Positions 8,110 to 16,596 are shown, numbered from the stretch's first letter. The stretch: 52,673 bases of DNA from an uncultured Myxococcaceae bacterium (GCA_945952225.1 CAMFHP010000052.1:1-52673); one strand, 5' to 3'. Numbers and translations: made by a program. Notes: generated by a model from the sequence alone, not told the origin.

Positions 8110-9243
8110 GTGAACGACGTCCTGCGATTGCCCGCTGAACGACGCCTCGCCGACGAGCTCGACGCGCTGCGCGCCCACGACCGCGATCCGCGCCCGCCGG
8201 GCTGGCGGCTCTCGCCCCGCGCGGTGGAGACCTTCATTCTCGGCAGCAACGGACGCGCGTACGAGTTCGAACGCGACGGCGCCCCGGCGCGCGCGGTGAT
8301 CTCGCGAAAGTTCTACGGCGACGACCTGCTCGTGCAGCGCGCGATCGTGACGCTCGCGAGCGACCGGGGGTTGCTCCTCGTGGGCGAGCCGGGCACGGCC
8401 AAGAGCTGGCTCAGCGAGCACCTCGCGGCGGCGGTGTCGGGCGACAGTCTGCTCACCATTCAGGGCAGCGCAGGCGTCACCGAAGACCAGATCAAATACT
8501 CTTGGAACTACGCGCTGCTCCTCGCGGAAGGTCCCTCGCTCCGCGCGCTGGTGCCCGCGCCGCTGTACCTCGGCATGCGCGCGGGCAAGGTGGTGCGCTT
8601 CGAAGAGATCACGCGCGCGCCCCACGAGGTGCAGGACACGCTCCTCTCGTGCATGAGCGACAAGGTGCTCACGGTGCCCGAGCTGCCCGGCGACGACGGC
8701 GTGGTGCTCGCGCGCCGGGGCTTCAACGTGATCGGCACGGCGAACACGCGCGACCGCGGCGTGAACGAGATGTCGAGCGCCCTCAAGCGTCGCTTCAACT
8801 TCGAAACCGTGCCCCCCGTCGAAGACCTCAACGACGAGGTTCGCATCGTGCGCGAACAGGTGACGACGATGCTCCGCGGCACCACCGCCGAGGGCGCGCT
8901 CCTCGGCGACGACGTGCTCGAACTGCTCGTGACGACCTTTCATGAGATCCGCGCGGGGCGCACCGTCGACGGCGTGAAGCTCGATCGCGGAGGCGCCGTG
9001 ATGAGCACCGCCGAAGCCGTCGCCGTGGGCTACCAGTCGGCCCTCTTCGCGAGCTTCTTCGGCCGCGGACGCGTCGAGCCCGAGCACGTCGCGATCCACC
9101 TCGCCGGCGCCGCCGCGAAGGAGGGAGGCGACGACCTCAAGGTGCTCCGCAACTACTGGGAGGTCGCCGTGAAGCCCCGCGCCGCCCGCGAGCTCGGGCT
9201 CTGGAAGGCCTACTACAAAGCCCGTTCGGCGCTGAAGGGCTGA
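8110..9243 (+). CDS. MoxR-type AAA+ ATPase of a DUF5682/VWA module
   Basis: 377 residues from GTG 8110. Walker A is GEPGTAKS (92-99), Walker B is VVRFEE (162-167, then ITRAP), sensor 1 sits in GTANTRDRG, and the arginine-finger region is ALKRRF (224-229). MoxR ATPases act as chaperones that load cofactors or remodel partners together with a VWA-domain protein, which is present two genes downstream. An in-frame ATG at 8056 would add 18 residues but coincides with the start codon of the divergent gene, so GTG 8110 is preferred. Seven bases separate its stop from the DUF5682 gene; the three genes look like one operon. Confidence 0.9.
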   Translation: MNDVLRLPAERRLADELDALRAHDRDPRPPGWRLSPRAVETFILGSNGRAYEFERDGAPARAVISRKFYGDDLLVQRAIVTLASDRGLLLVGEPGTAKSWLSEHLAAAVSGDSLLTIQGSAGVTEDQIKYSWNYALLLAEGPSLRALVPAPLYLGMRAGKVVRFEEITRAPHEVQDTLLSCMSDKVLTVPELPGDDGVVLARRGFNVIGTANTRDRGVNEMSSALKRRFNFETVPPVEDLNDEVRIVREQVTTMLRGTTAEGALLGDDVLELLVTTFHEIRAGRTVDGVKLDRGGAVMSTAEAVAVGYQSALFASFFGRGRVEPEHVAIHLAGAAAKEGGDDLKVLRNYWEVAVKPRAARELGLWKAYYKARSALKG

Positions 9244-9250
9244 GCCCGCG

Positions 9251-11713
9251 ATGGCCGCGCGCAAGCGAGCGACCGCCGCGCCGCCGACCGACGCGCACAC
9301 AGCCGTCGAGGCGATCCTCGCGGACCCGCGCGTGGTGTGGTTCCCGGTGAAGCACTTCAGCGCGGCGTGCGCGCACCACGTGGGAAGGGTGATCCGCGAG
9401 GTGCGTCCCGCGGCGGTGCTCGTGGAAGGTCCGAACGACGCGACGGCGCTCATCGACCACCTCGTCGACGACGAGACCGCGCCGCCCGTGACGGTGTTCT
9501 CGTCGTACGTCGACCGCGACAACCGCTTCGGCCTCAACGGCGTGCTGAGCCCCGCCGAGCACACGCCCGCCCGCTACCGCGCGTGGTGGCCCATGACCGC
9601 CTACGCGCCCGAGTACGAGGCCCTGCGCGCCGGTCGCGAGGTGGGCGCGGCGCTCGCGTTCATCGACCTCCCGCTGCCCGCGATGGTGCCCTTCGAACAC
9701 GCCCCGCGGCGCGTCGCACAGCGCGCCGTCGACGACGCACACCTCGCGCGGAGTGCCTATTTTCAAGCGCTCCAGACGAAGACCCGCGCGCGCTCGTTCG
9801 AGGAGTTCTGGAGCGCCACCTTCGAGTCGCCGGGCCTCGCGATGGAGACCCACGCGTTCATGCGGGCCGTGCTCACCTTCGCGTGGTGCGCGCGCGCCGC
9901 GGGGTCGCCCGCCGACGGATCGACGGACCCATCGCTCACGGCCGACGGCACGCTGGCCCGCGAGGGGCACATGCGCGCGTGCATCGACGACGCGCTCGCG
10001 GCGCATCCCGGCGGGCGCGTGGTGGTGGTGACCGGCGCGTTCCACTCGGTGGCGCTGCCGTGGACGGTGAAGGCCCGCGCGAAGCTTCGGAGCGACCGCA
10101 ACCTGGAGACGTGGGTCACGGCGCATTCGTTCCCCGCGCTCGCGAGCCTCTACGGGCTCAACCGCCTGCCCGCATGGACGCAGGCCGCGTGGGAGGCGCA
10201 CGGCGAGGGAGACCCGCGCCCCTTCGACCGCGCGTCGCTCGTGCTGCTCACCGAGATCATGCGCAGGGCCCGCGACGCGCGCGAGCCCGTGAGCACCGCC
10301 GACGCGGTGGCTGCGTGGCGTGTGGCGCGCGACCTCGCGACGTTGCGCGCGCATCGGGAGGTCACCGTCGAAGACCTCGCCGACGCGGTGCAGACGACCT
10401 TCGTGAAGGGCGACGTGCGCGTGCGCGGCGCCGTGGTCGAACGGGTCGCGCGCGAGGTGCTCGTGGGCAGGCGCGCGGGACGGGTCACGCCCGCAGCGGG
10501 TCGGTGTCCGCTCGTGCAGGACTACTACGCGCGGTGCCGCGCCCATCGCATCGACGTGACCGGCGAGCGCCGCGAGGTGCGCTGCGACGTGGGCCGCAAC
10601 GAAGATCACCGACCGAGAAGCGCGTTTCTGCATCAGTGCGACCTGCTCGCGATTCCGATGTTCGAAGCGCTGCGCACGCAGGCCTGGAACGCCCCGGACC
10701 CCGACGCGCATTGGAAGGGCCCGGACCTCGTCACCGGCGACAACCTGCACCTCCTCGGCGAGACCTGGTGCATCCAGTGGCGCGAGCCCGTCGACGACCG
10801 GCTCCTCGAACTCTCGGACCATGGCGCCACCGTGCCCGCCGCCGCCGCCGCCGTGCTCCGCGAGCGACTCGTCGACGCCGAGGGCGACGCGCGCGCGACG
10901 ACGCAGCTCCTTCTCCACGCCGCGCGCATGGCGCTCACCGACGTGTTCGAAGACGTGCTCGCCGCCGTGGAGCGCGCCCTCGACGTCGACCACGACGTGC
11001 CGCGCCTCGCCGCGGCGCTCCGTGATTTCATGCTCCTCCACACGTACCGCGACGCGCTCGCGACCCGCGGTGACGCGCGCCTCGCGCAGACCATCGCCGC
11101 GCTCTTTCAGCGCGCCGCGCTGCGACTCCCCTCCCTCGCCCACGCGCGCCACGAGGCCGTGCGCGACGCCCTCGACGCGATGCAGACCCTCGTGCGCGCG
11201 GCGCTCGGCTTCGAAGCCGTCGAACTCGATCGCGCGCTCCTCGCGGAGAAGATCGCCGAGACCGTCGCCGTTCCCGATGCATCGCCCGCGGTGCGTGGCG
11301 CGGGCTACGGCGTGCTCTACTCGTTGGGCTCGGTGCGTGAGCGCGCGGTGACCGACGCGTTCGAAGCGTACCTGCGCGGCGGCCCCGAGCGCGTCACCCA
11401 CGCGGGGAGCTTTCTCGATGGGCTCTTTCTCTCCGCGCGCGGAATCTTCATGGGCTCGCCGCGCCTCCTTCGCGCGGTGCACGCGGTGATCGCGGGCCTC
11501 GACTGGCAGACCTTCAAGGTGCTGCTCCCCGACCTTCGGCGCGCGTTCACGCAGTTCATTCCCACGGAGATCGACGCCATCTCGAAGCGCCTCGACGCCG
11601 CCGTGCGCGACGACGACCGCGGACCTGAAGCGCCGACAATTCCCGAGGTTCCGACGCGCGCCCACGCGCCCGCCGACCGACGCGCCGCCGCGCTGCTGGA
11701 GGGCTGGTGGTAG
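9251..11713 (+). CDS. DUF5682 family protein
   Basis: 820 residues, matching the size and motifs of DUF5682 proteins, which travel with MoxR and VWA partners in many high-GC bacteria. Visible features are an early VWFPVKHFSAAC segment, VLVEGP at 56-61, AFIDLPLPA near 135, and later VVVVTGAFHSVALP. The N-terminal half recalls hydrolase-like folds of the TraB/EreA/ChaN type (EGP, then FIDLP), which is my inference. The C-terminal half is helical. No signal peptide, so probably cytoplasmic. Biochemical function is not established for the family. It overlaps the next gene by 7 bases, implying translational coupling. Confidence 0.85.
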   Translation: MAARKRATAAPPTDAHTAVEAILADPRVVWFPVKHFSAACAHHVGRVIREVRPAAVLVEGPNDATALIDHLVDDETAPPVTVFSSYVDRDNRFGLNGVLSPAEHTPARYRAWWPMTAYAPEYEALRAGREVGAALAFIDLPLPAMVPFEHAPRRVAQRAVDDAHLARSAYFQALQTKTRARSFEEFWSATFESPGLAMETHAFMRAVLTFAWCARAAGSPADGSTDPSLTADGTLAREGHMRACIDDALAAHPGGRVVVVTGAFHSVALPWTVKARAKLRSDRNLETWVTAHSFPALASLYGLNRLPAWTQAAWEAHGEGDPRPFDRASLVLLTEIMRRARDAREPVSTADAVAAWRVARDLATLRAHREVTVEDLADAVQTTFVKGDVRVRGAVVERVAREVLVGRRAGRVTPAAGRCPLVQDYYARCRAHRIDVTGERREVRCDVGRNEDHRPRSAFLHQCDLLAIPMFEALRTQAWNAPDPDAHWKGPDLVTGDNLHLLGETWCIQWREPVDDRLLELSDHGATVPAAAAAVLRERLVDAEGDARATTQLLLHAARMALTDVFEDVLAAVERALDVDHDVPRLAAALRDFMLLHTYRDALATRGDARLAQTIAALFQRAALRLPSLAHARHEAVRDALDAMQTLVRAALGFEAVELDRALLAEKIAETVAVPDASPAVRGAGYGVLYSLGSVRERAVTDAFEAYLRGGPERVTHAGSFLDGLFLSARGIFMGSPRLLRAVHAVIAGLDWQTFKVLLPDLRRAFTQFIPTEIDAISKRLDAAVRDDDRGPEAPTIPEVPTRAHAPADRRAAALLEGWW

Positions 11714-12942
11714 CGCCGCACGATCCCCACAACGCATCGCCCGACGACGACGTGCGTGACGCGACCGACGCCGCGCACATCGAGGCCGCGATGCGATGGC
11801 GGCTCATTCTCGGGCGCTTCGCCGACGAGTCTCTCGACTACCCGCAGCTCGCGCGCGAGGTCGAAGCGCTCGACGACGACGCGCGCGACGACCTCGGGGC
11901 GCGACTCGCCGAAGCCGAGCGTCTGGAGGTTCCTCTCGACTACCTCTACGACCGCGCGTTCGCCGAGCGCGCGCACCGGCCCACAGGAGGCGCCGCGGGG
12001 AGCGAGGGACTCACCGTGCCCGCGTGGCTGGCCGACGTGCGCGAGGTGTTTCCGCGCGAGGCCGTGCAGGTCATCGAGGCCGACGCGCTGCACCGCTTCG
12101 GGCTCCACGAGATCGTGACCGACGCGTCGGTGCTCGCGCGGGCCGAGCGCAACGAGGCCCTGGTGCGCGCGATTCTTCAGTTCAAGCACCGCATGGCGCC
12201 CGAGGTGCTCGACGCCGCGCGACAGGCCGTGCGCGAGGTCGTCGATGCGCTCGCCGACACGCTCCGTCGCGAGTGCGAGCCCGCGCTCCACGGCGCCGTC
12301 GCCCGCGGAGGAAGGCCCCCCGTACGCACCGCGCGCAACGCCGACTGGCGCACCACCGTTCGCCGCAACCTCGCGCACTGGGACGCCGACCGCGCGCGCC
12401 TCGTCGTCGAGCGCGTGTACTTCCGCCACCGTCAGCGTCGCCGCAGCCCGTGGCGCATCATCGTGGCCGTCGACCAGTCGGGCTCCATGGCCGACTCGCT
12501 CATTCACGGCGCGGTGATGGCCGCGATCTTCGCGTCGCTCCCGCACCTCTCGGTGAACCTGGTGCTCTGGGACACGCGCGTCGTCGACCTCTCGCACCTC
12601 GCCGACGATCCCCTCGAAGCACTCATGGCCTCGCAGCTCGGCGGCGGCACCGAGCTCATTCCCGCGTTGCGCCACTGCGCGTCGCTCGTCGACGAGCCCG
12701 CGCGCACCCTCCTCGTGGTCGTGTCGGACTGGTACGTGAGCGATGACCGCGCGAAGGGACTTCGCCTCGCGCACGAGCTCCGCGAGGCGGGCGTGACCTG
12801 CATCGGGCTCAACGCGCTCGACGCCGAGTGCAGGCCCGTCTACGACGAGGGCTTCGCGCGCGAGCTCGCGAACCGCGGATGGTTCGTCGCCTCGCTCACA
12901 CCGAAGCGACTCGCCGAGCACGTCGCGAAGGTCATTGCGTAG
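11707..12942 (+). CDS. VWA-domain protein, partner of the MoxR ATPase
   Basis: 411 residues starting at GTG 11707, inside the 3' end of the DUF5682 gene. The C-terminal von Willebrand A domain (about 250-411) has an intact metal-ion-dependent adhesion site: D256-x-S258-x-S260 (DQSGSM), T315 in GGGTEL, and D341 in VSDWY. The N-terminal 250 residues are helical and charged. There is no signal peptide or membrane helix, so it should act in the cytoplasm as the substrate adaptor of the MoxR ATPase. The 3' end overlaps the convergent gene 12932-13690 by 11 bases. Confidence 0.9.
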   Translation: MVAPHDPHNASPDDDVRDATDAAHIEAAMRWRLILGRFADESLDYPQLAREVEALDDDARDDLGARLAEAERLEVPLDYLYDRAFAERAHRPTGGAAGSEGLTVPAWLADVREVFPREAVQVIEADALHRFGLHEIVTDASVLARAERNEALVRAILQFKHRMAPEVLDAARQAVREVVDALADTLRRECEPALHGAVARGGRPPVRTARNADWRTTVRRNLAHWDADRARLVVERVYFRHRQRRRSPWRIIVAVDQSGSMADSLIHGAVMAAIFASLPHLSVNLVLWDTRVVDLSHLADDPLEALMASQLGGGTELIPALRHCASLVDEPARTLLVVVSDWYVSDDRAKGLRLAHELREAGVTCIGLNALDAECRPVYDEGFARELANRGWFVASLTPKRLAEHVAKVIA

Positions 12943-13690
12943 GCGGCGGAAGTCCGGGCGGCGCCGTGGGCGCGCCGAGCGTCGAGGGAGGCACCGGCGC
13001 GACGCTCGCGAGCTCGATGACGCCCGCACCGTTCTGACAGCGCACGCGGTCGAAGCCCACGCTGCGAAGCGGTCCTCGCTGCTCCGCGTGCACGATGCGA
13101 TCGAGCTCGACCTGCGAGCACTGGCCGCGATCGAAGCGCAGCGTGCGGTTCCCTTCGCCCTCGACGTGCACGCACCCGAGCCCCTGCGGACTGAGGCGGT
13201 CGAGACGATGCGCGATGCGAGCGCGCGCGTGCTCACCCGTGGGGTCTGGACGCGGCGGCTCGCGGTGATGCGGCGGCGCCGTGAGGGCCCACGTGAGCCG
13301 CTGCGAGGCCACGTCGAGAATGGCCACGCGACGGCGCGCGATCTCGTCACGGAGCGCGGTGGCCTGCGCGAACTCGGGGCTCGCAGCGGGCACGGCGTCG
13401 AGGTGCACGAGGGCCGCATCGAGGTTGCCGCCCACGTGCGTCGCGGGGTCGTAGCGGATCGAGAGCGCGCCCTGCGCGGCGGCGATGTGCTCCGCGGGGG
13501 TCATCGCGGCGAAGCGACGGCGCTCTTCTTCATCGCGGGCGCGGCGCTCTTCGAGCGAGAGCACGGTGCCCTCGGCGACCTGCGCGTCGGCCAACTGCTT
13601 GCCGTAGAAGAGCAACCCCGCGAAGCACGCCGCGGGGATGCCAAGAACCACCGCGCTCAGGGAGAGCACCCTGCCGATCGACACACCCAT
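12932..13690 (-). CDS. Membrane-anchored hypothetical protein
   Basis: 252 residues from ATG 13690. A transmembrane anchor lies at about residues 5-27 (SLSAVVLGIPAACFAGLLF), followed by a charged helical region (RARDEEERRRF, about 45-60). The C-terminal domain contains two cysteines in VEGEGNRTLRFDRGQCSQ and VRCQNGAG, and a Pro-rich end. Not a family I recognise. The likely topology is one helix with the bulk in the periplasm. Upstream in-frame extension is possible but would only add Arg/Pro-rich sequence. It is on the same strand as the pseudokinase 49 bases upstream and may share its transcript. Confidence 0.72.
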   Translation of the reverse strand: MGVSIGRVLSLSAVVLGIPAACFAGLLFYGKQLADAQVAEGTVLSLEERRARDEEERRRFAAMTPAEHIAAAQGALSIRYDPATHVGGNLDAALVHLDAVPAASPEFAQATALRDEIARRRVAILDVASQRLTWALTAPPHHREPPRPDPTGEHARARIAHRLDRLSPQGLGCVHVEGEGNRTLRFDRGQCSQVELDRIVHAEQRGPLRSVGFDRVRCQNGAGVIELASVAPVPPSTLGAPTAPPGLPPPTQ

Positions 13691-13739
13691 GCGATGAGCG
13701 TACGCGCCGCACGTCGGGCGTACAGGTCCGATTGCGCGT

Positions 13740-14678
13740 TCAGGGCGTTGCGCGGCGAACGGCGTCGAGCTCGGCGCGCACCTCGGCGGCGCTCGGACGG
13801 AAGCGCGCGACCTTCGCAAACATGCGCATCAGAAGGGCTTCGAGCGCGCCGGGCATCGTGGGCTGCATCTGTCGCAGCACGGGCGGCGGCGCCTGGAGGT
13901 GGGCCTGCACCACGGCCTCGGGGTCGCCGAGAAACATGGGCCGCCCCGCGAGCATTTCGAAGAGCAGCGCGCCGAGCGCGTAGATGTCGCCAGGGGCCGC
14001 GCCCGACTCGCCACGGATGCGTTCGGGCGAGAGGTACGCGACGGCGACGTGCGGCGCGACGGACTGCGCCGCGGGCACCGGATCGGGCGCGCACGTGGGC
14101 CCCTCGGCGAGCGCGTCGAGGGTCACGCGCACGCGGTCGGGCGCAGACTTCGGGAGGAACACGGCCCCCGCGCGGAGGTCGCGCGCGAGCACTCCCCGCG
14201 CGTGCAGGTGTTCGAGCAGCGCGGCGAGCTGCGCGGCCGCGTCGAGGGCCTGCGCGAAGGGCACCGGTCCCGTGACCAGCACGTGCGGGAGCGGCGCGGT
14301 GTCGACGAACTCGGTCACCACGAGCGTGCGTCCATCGACGGCGCCCGCCACCACGTCGAGCACGGGGATCAGCGCGTCGTGCGGGGCCGCGCGCCGGAAG
14401 CACTGCACCTGCTCGTCGACGCGCGCGCGATACCAGCGGTCGCCGGCCACGGCCTGCGGGAGCAGTCGAACGGCCACGGTGTCGCCCGCGCGCACGTCGG
14501 TGGCGCGGTACACCTCGGAGGTGGGCCCTGCGCCGCAACGGTCGATGAGCCGATAGCGCCCGAGCACCACGCGACCGCCGAGCGCGTCGACGCCGTCATC
14601 GACGAGCGCCGATCCGTCGAGCGGACATCGCGGGGTCTTGCTCGGGAAGTTGGATTTGCAAGAAGGACAGGACTTCAC
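13740..14678 (-). CDS. Zinc-ribbon pseudokinase (degenerate Ser/Thr kinase)
   Basis: 312 residues from GTG 14678. A short zinc ribbon opens the protein (C4-x2-C7 ... C18). A kinase-like domain spans about 41-310 but has lost the catalytic set: the VAIK lysine is Arg71 (VAVRLL), HRDLKPEN reads A165-R-D167-L-R169-A-G-A172, and DFG reads D188-A-L. Structural features remain (SPERIRGE, GDIYALGALLFEML). It should bind partners instead of phosphorylating. The kinase at 48448-49788 has the same ribbon plus kinase order but is intact. The frame stays open upstream through the tRNA gene; that stretch is antisense tRNA, not protein, so the start is set at the first codon before the ribbon. Start uncertain by about 10 codons. 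Confidence 0.82.
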   Translation of the reverse strand: MKSCPSCKSNFPSKTPRCPLDGSALVDDGVDALGGRVVLGRYRLIDRCGAGPTSEVYRATDVRAGDTVAVRLLPQAVAGDRWYRARVDEQVQCFRRAAPHDALIPVLDVVAGAVDGRTLVVTEFVDTAPLPHVLVTGPVPFAQALDAAAQLAALLEHLHARGVLARDLRAGAVFLPKSAPDRVRVTLDALAEGPTCAPDPVPAAQSVAPHVAVAYLSPERIRGESGAAPGDIYALGALLFEMLAGRPMFLGDPEAVVQAHLQAPPPVLRQMQPTMPGALEALLMRMFAKVARFRPSAAEVRAELDAVRRATP

Positions 14679-14784
14679 GCCAGCCGAGAGACTCTCACGA
14701 ACCACACGGGGCTCGGCAATGGCGTTGCGCGCTCGCCGTGCAGAGCGGGCGTCGGCGAAATCGTGGGGGCGCCGGAGAATTCTT

Positions 14785-14812
14785 TTGACACCCGGAAGCG
14801 TGGTGTTAGAAA
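14785..14812 (+). promoter_or_regulatory. Promoter of the tRNA-Arg pair
   Basis: TTGACA at 14785-14790, a 16-bp spacer, TAGAAA at 14807-14812. Predicted transcript start is about 7 bases before the mature tRNA 5' end at 14826. Strong -35 box; -10 matches 4 of 6. Confidence 0.6.
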
Positions 14813-14825
14813 CGGCCTCCCCAAC

Positions 14826-14902
14826 GCGCCCGTAGCTCAATTGGATAGAGCACCAGACTACGGATCTGGGGGTTAGAGGTTCGAGTCCTCTCGGGCGCGC
14901 CA
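14826..14902 (+). tRNA. tRNA-Arg (anticodon ACG), copy 1
   Basis: 77 bases including an encoded CCA end. Acceptor stem gcgcccg/cgggcgc, D arm gctc...gagc, anticodon stem ccaga/tctgg with loop ctacgga giving ACG, T arm agagg-ttcgagt-cctct. ACG is normally deaminated to ICG and reads CGU, CGC and CGA. Identical to copy 2. Confidence 0.97.
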
Positions 14903-14987
14903 CTCCACACGGTGAGGGTTCAATCTCTCGCTGGTGGAATCACAAGCAACCGCTCCGCGCCCTGAAGCACCGGACGGCGATCACACT

Positions 14988-15064
14988 GCGCCCGTAGCTC
15001 AATTGGATAGAGCACCAGACTACGGATCTGGGGGTTAGAGGTTCGAGTCCTCTCGGGCGCGCCA
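14988..15064 (+). tRNA. tRNA-Arg (anticodon ACG), copy 2
   Basis: Base-for-base identical to the copy at 14826, including encoded CCA, and separated from it by 85 bases that hold no clear promoter. It is probably co-transcribed with the first copy. A hairpin follows directly. Confidence 0.97.
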
Positions 15065-15069
15065 GCAGA

Positions 15070-15107
15070 CGGGGCGATCACACCACGGTGAGGTCGCCCC
15101 GATCGCG
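15070..15107 (+). terminator. Hairpin after the tRNA-Arg pair
   Basis: An 8-bp stem cggggcga (15070-15077) pairs with tcgccccg (15094-15101), loop of 16 bases, followed by atcgcg and a weak T-rich patch. Position right after the second tRNA fits a terminator, though the T tract is poor. Confidence 0.5.
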
Positions 15108-15151
15108 TTTGTAAGGTCTCGACGCGCGCGGGATGGCTCTATCGTGGGCCC

Positions 15152-16087
15152 ATGCGAATCGCTTCCTGGACCCTTTGTCTTTCGATGCTCGCGGGCTGCA
15201 GCGGCACCTCGACGTCGAACCCCGATGCGTCATCGCCCGACAGCGCGGTGACCGACGCGGCCTCCACCGACACCGCGTCTTCCGACACGGCCTCCACCGA
15301 CGTGACCTCCACCGACGTCACGTCCGCCGACGCCACCCCCGACACCACGACCGCCGACGTCGCGCGCCCCGACACGGGTACGCCCGACGCGACCGCCCCC
15401 GATGCGACGGGATGCACCGGCGCTGCGCCCGGCTGCGTCTCGGGCACGGCGGGCGGCACCTGCGGCGACGCGGTGACCCCGGCGACGTGCTCCAACAACG
15501 CGTGGCGCTGCGCCGACGGCCAGGTGTTCCTCTCGCAGTGTGCGTGCGCGGGACGCCCTCCCGGCGCGGGATGCACCTGCACGCCGCGCGGATGGAGCTG
15601 CGACGCGGGCGCGCCCGATGCGCCCTCCGACGCGACCGTCGACGCGGGCTGCACGGGCGCGGCGCCGCTGTGCGCATCGGGCACCGCGGGCGGACAGTGC
15701 GGCGACACGGTGACGTCGGCGACGTGCGTGGGCAACGCGTGGCGCTGCGGCGACGGACAGGTGCTCGCGTCGCAGTGCGCGTGCGTGGGACGTCCTCCCG
15801 GCGCGGGCTGCGTGTGCCTCGCCTCGGGCTGGAGCTGCGACGCGGGCGTGGCCCCCGATGCGTCGGCGCTCGTCGACTGCAACCCCGCGCACGCCGCGTG
15901 TGATGTGCGTCCGCCGGTGTGCGCGGGCGGCGGGCAGGTGCCTTCGATCAACGGCGCGTGCTGGGGACCGTGTGTGGTCTACACGCAGTGCGCGCCCATC
16001 GACTGCAACCCCGACGCGGCCTCGTCGGGATGCCCCACCAACCTGGTCTGCTACCGCACCACGCGCCGCTGCGGCCCGCCGCTCTGA
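15152..16087 (+). CDS. Cys-rich lipoprotein with duplicated module
   Basis: 311 residues. Lipoprotein signal peptide with lipobox Leu-Ala-Gly-Cys (Cys16), then a low-complexity Asp/Thr/Ser/Ala stalk (about 20-86). Two tandem copies of a roughly 70-residue Cys-rich module follow (each with GxxxGTAGGxCGD, AWRC-DGQV, SQCAC-GRPPGAGC and WSCDAG), then a Cys-rich tail. Stalk plus Cys-rich repeats is a common myxobacterial surface lipoprotein style; the cysteines probably form disulfides outside the cell. Function unknown. The 3' end overlaps the convergent gene 16051-16494 by 37 bases. Confidence 0.85.
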   Translation: MRIASWTLCLSMLAGCSGTSTSNPDASSPDSAVTDAASTDTASSDTASTDVTSTDVTSADATPDTTTADVARPDTGTPDATAPDATGCTGAAPGCVSGTAGGTCGDAVTPATCSNNAWRCADGQVFLSQCACAGRPPGAGCTCTPRGWSCDAGAPDAPSDATVDAGCTGAAPLCASGTAGGQCGDTVTSATCVGNAWRCGDGQVLASQCACVGRPPGAGCVCLASGWSCDAGVAPDASALVDCNPAHAACDVRPPVCAGGGQVPSINGACWGPCVVYTQCAPIDCNPDAASSGCPTNLVCYRTTRRCGPPL

Positions 16088-16494
16088 CACCTCGGAACGG
16101 ACTGGCCGAGCGTCCACGCGCGCAGCACCGCGAGCTCGCAACGGTCGTCGGTGAGCGCCCTCGCGTGGCGCGTGCCGGTGACCGTCGCGACGAGCGTGGG
16201 CGCCGCCGCGGCCATGTCATGAAACTCGCGCACGGCATCGGCCGCATCGGCGAGCGAGGGCGCGAGGTGCGGACGCGCGGGGCCTCCGTGACAGGCCTCC
16301 GTGGCACATCCCGCGGTGCGCATCGCGGGGGCCACGTCGCGGAGATACACCGCCCCGTCGACGCGCGGCGGTGACGGTGCCGTGGGCGGCGTGCGGGTGA
16401 TCCGCGCGCGCACGAACCACAACACCCCCAGCAGCGCGACGGCCATCACCACACGCGGAACAGGGGAACGGCCTCGCAGCTCGACGTCGCGCAT
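16051..16494 (-). CDS. Small membrane-anchored protein with CX4CH motif
   Basis: 147 residues from ATG 16494, with a GAGGAAG-type ribosome-binding site just upstream. One transmembrane helix at about 15-29, then a periplasmic domain containing GCATEACHGG (Cys63-X4-Cys68-His69). A Cys-X4-Cys-His signature is an atypical covalent-heme motif known from some multiheme cytochromes of delta-group bacteria, and RDVAPAMRTAGC before it resembles small c-type cytochrome domains. Two further cysteines lie near 119 and 136. Heme binding is inferred, not shown. Codon use supports coding, although the 3' end overlaps the neighbouring lipoprotein gene. Confidence 0.65.
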   Translation of the reverse strand: MRDVELRGRSPVPRVVMAVALLGVLWFVRARITRTPPTAPSPPRVDGAVYLRDVAPAMRTAGCATEACHGGPARPHLAPSLADAADAVREFHDMAAAAPTLVATVTGTRHARALTDDRCELAVLRAWTLGQSVPRCQSGGPQRRVVR

Positions 16495-16538
16495 CGTCTT
16501 CCTCGGTGCCCACGCACACACCCGAAAACGCCGCGCGC

Positions 16539-16544
16539 TGTCAA
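16539..16544 (-). promoter_or_regulatory. Perfect TTGACA -35 box upstream of the CX4CH gene
   Basis: Minus-strand TTGACA 45 bases upstream of ATG 16494. The matching -10 position (about 16516-16521) is poor, so it is only a candidate. Confidence 0.3.
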
Positions 16545-16596
16545 CGAGCACCGTACCGCTCGACGCGAGGGATCGTGTACCGTCCGCGCGAACATC

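Noticed and set aside
14679-14903. N-terminal extension of the pseudokinase starting ARPRGLEPLTP
   Set aside because: This is the antisense translation of a tRNA gene, a well-known false protein start; the ribbon begins at 14678.
14903-14987. gagggttcaatctctc between the tRNA-Arg genes considered as a tRNA remnant
   Set aside because: A T-arm-like loop is present, but the stem pairs poorly and no other arm can be formed.
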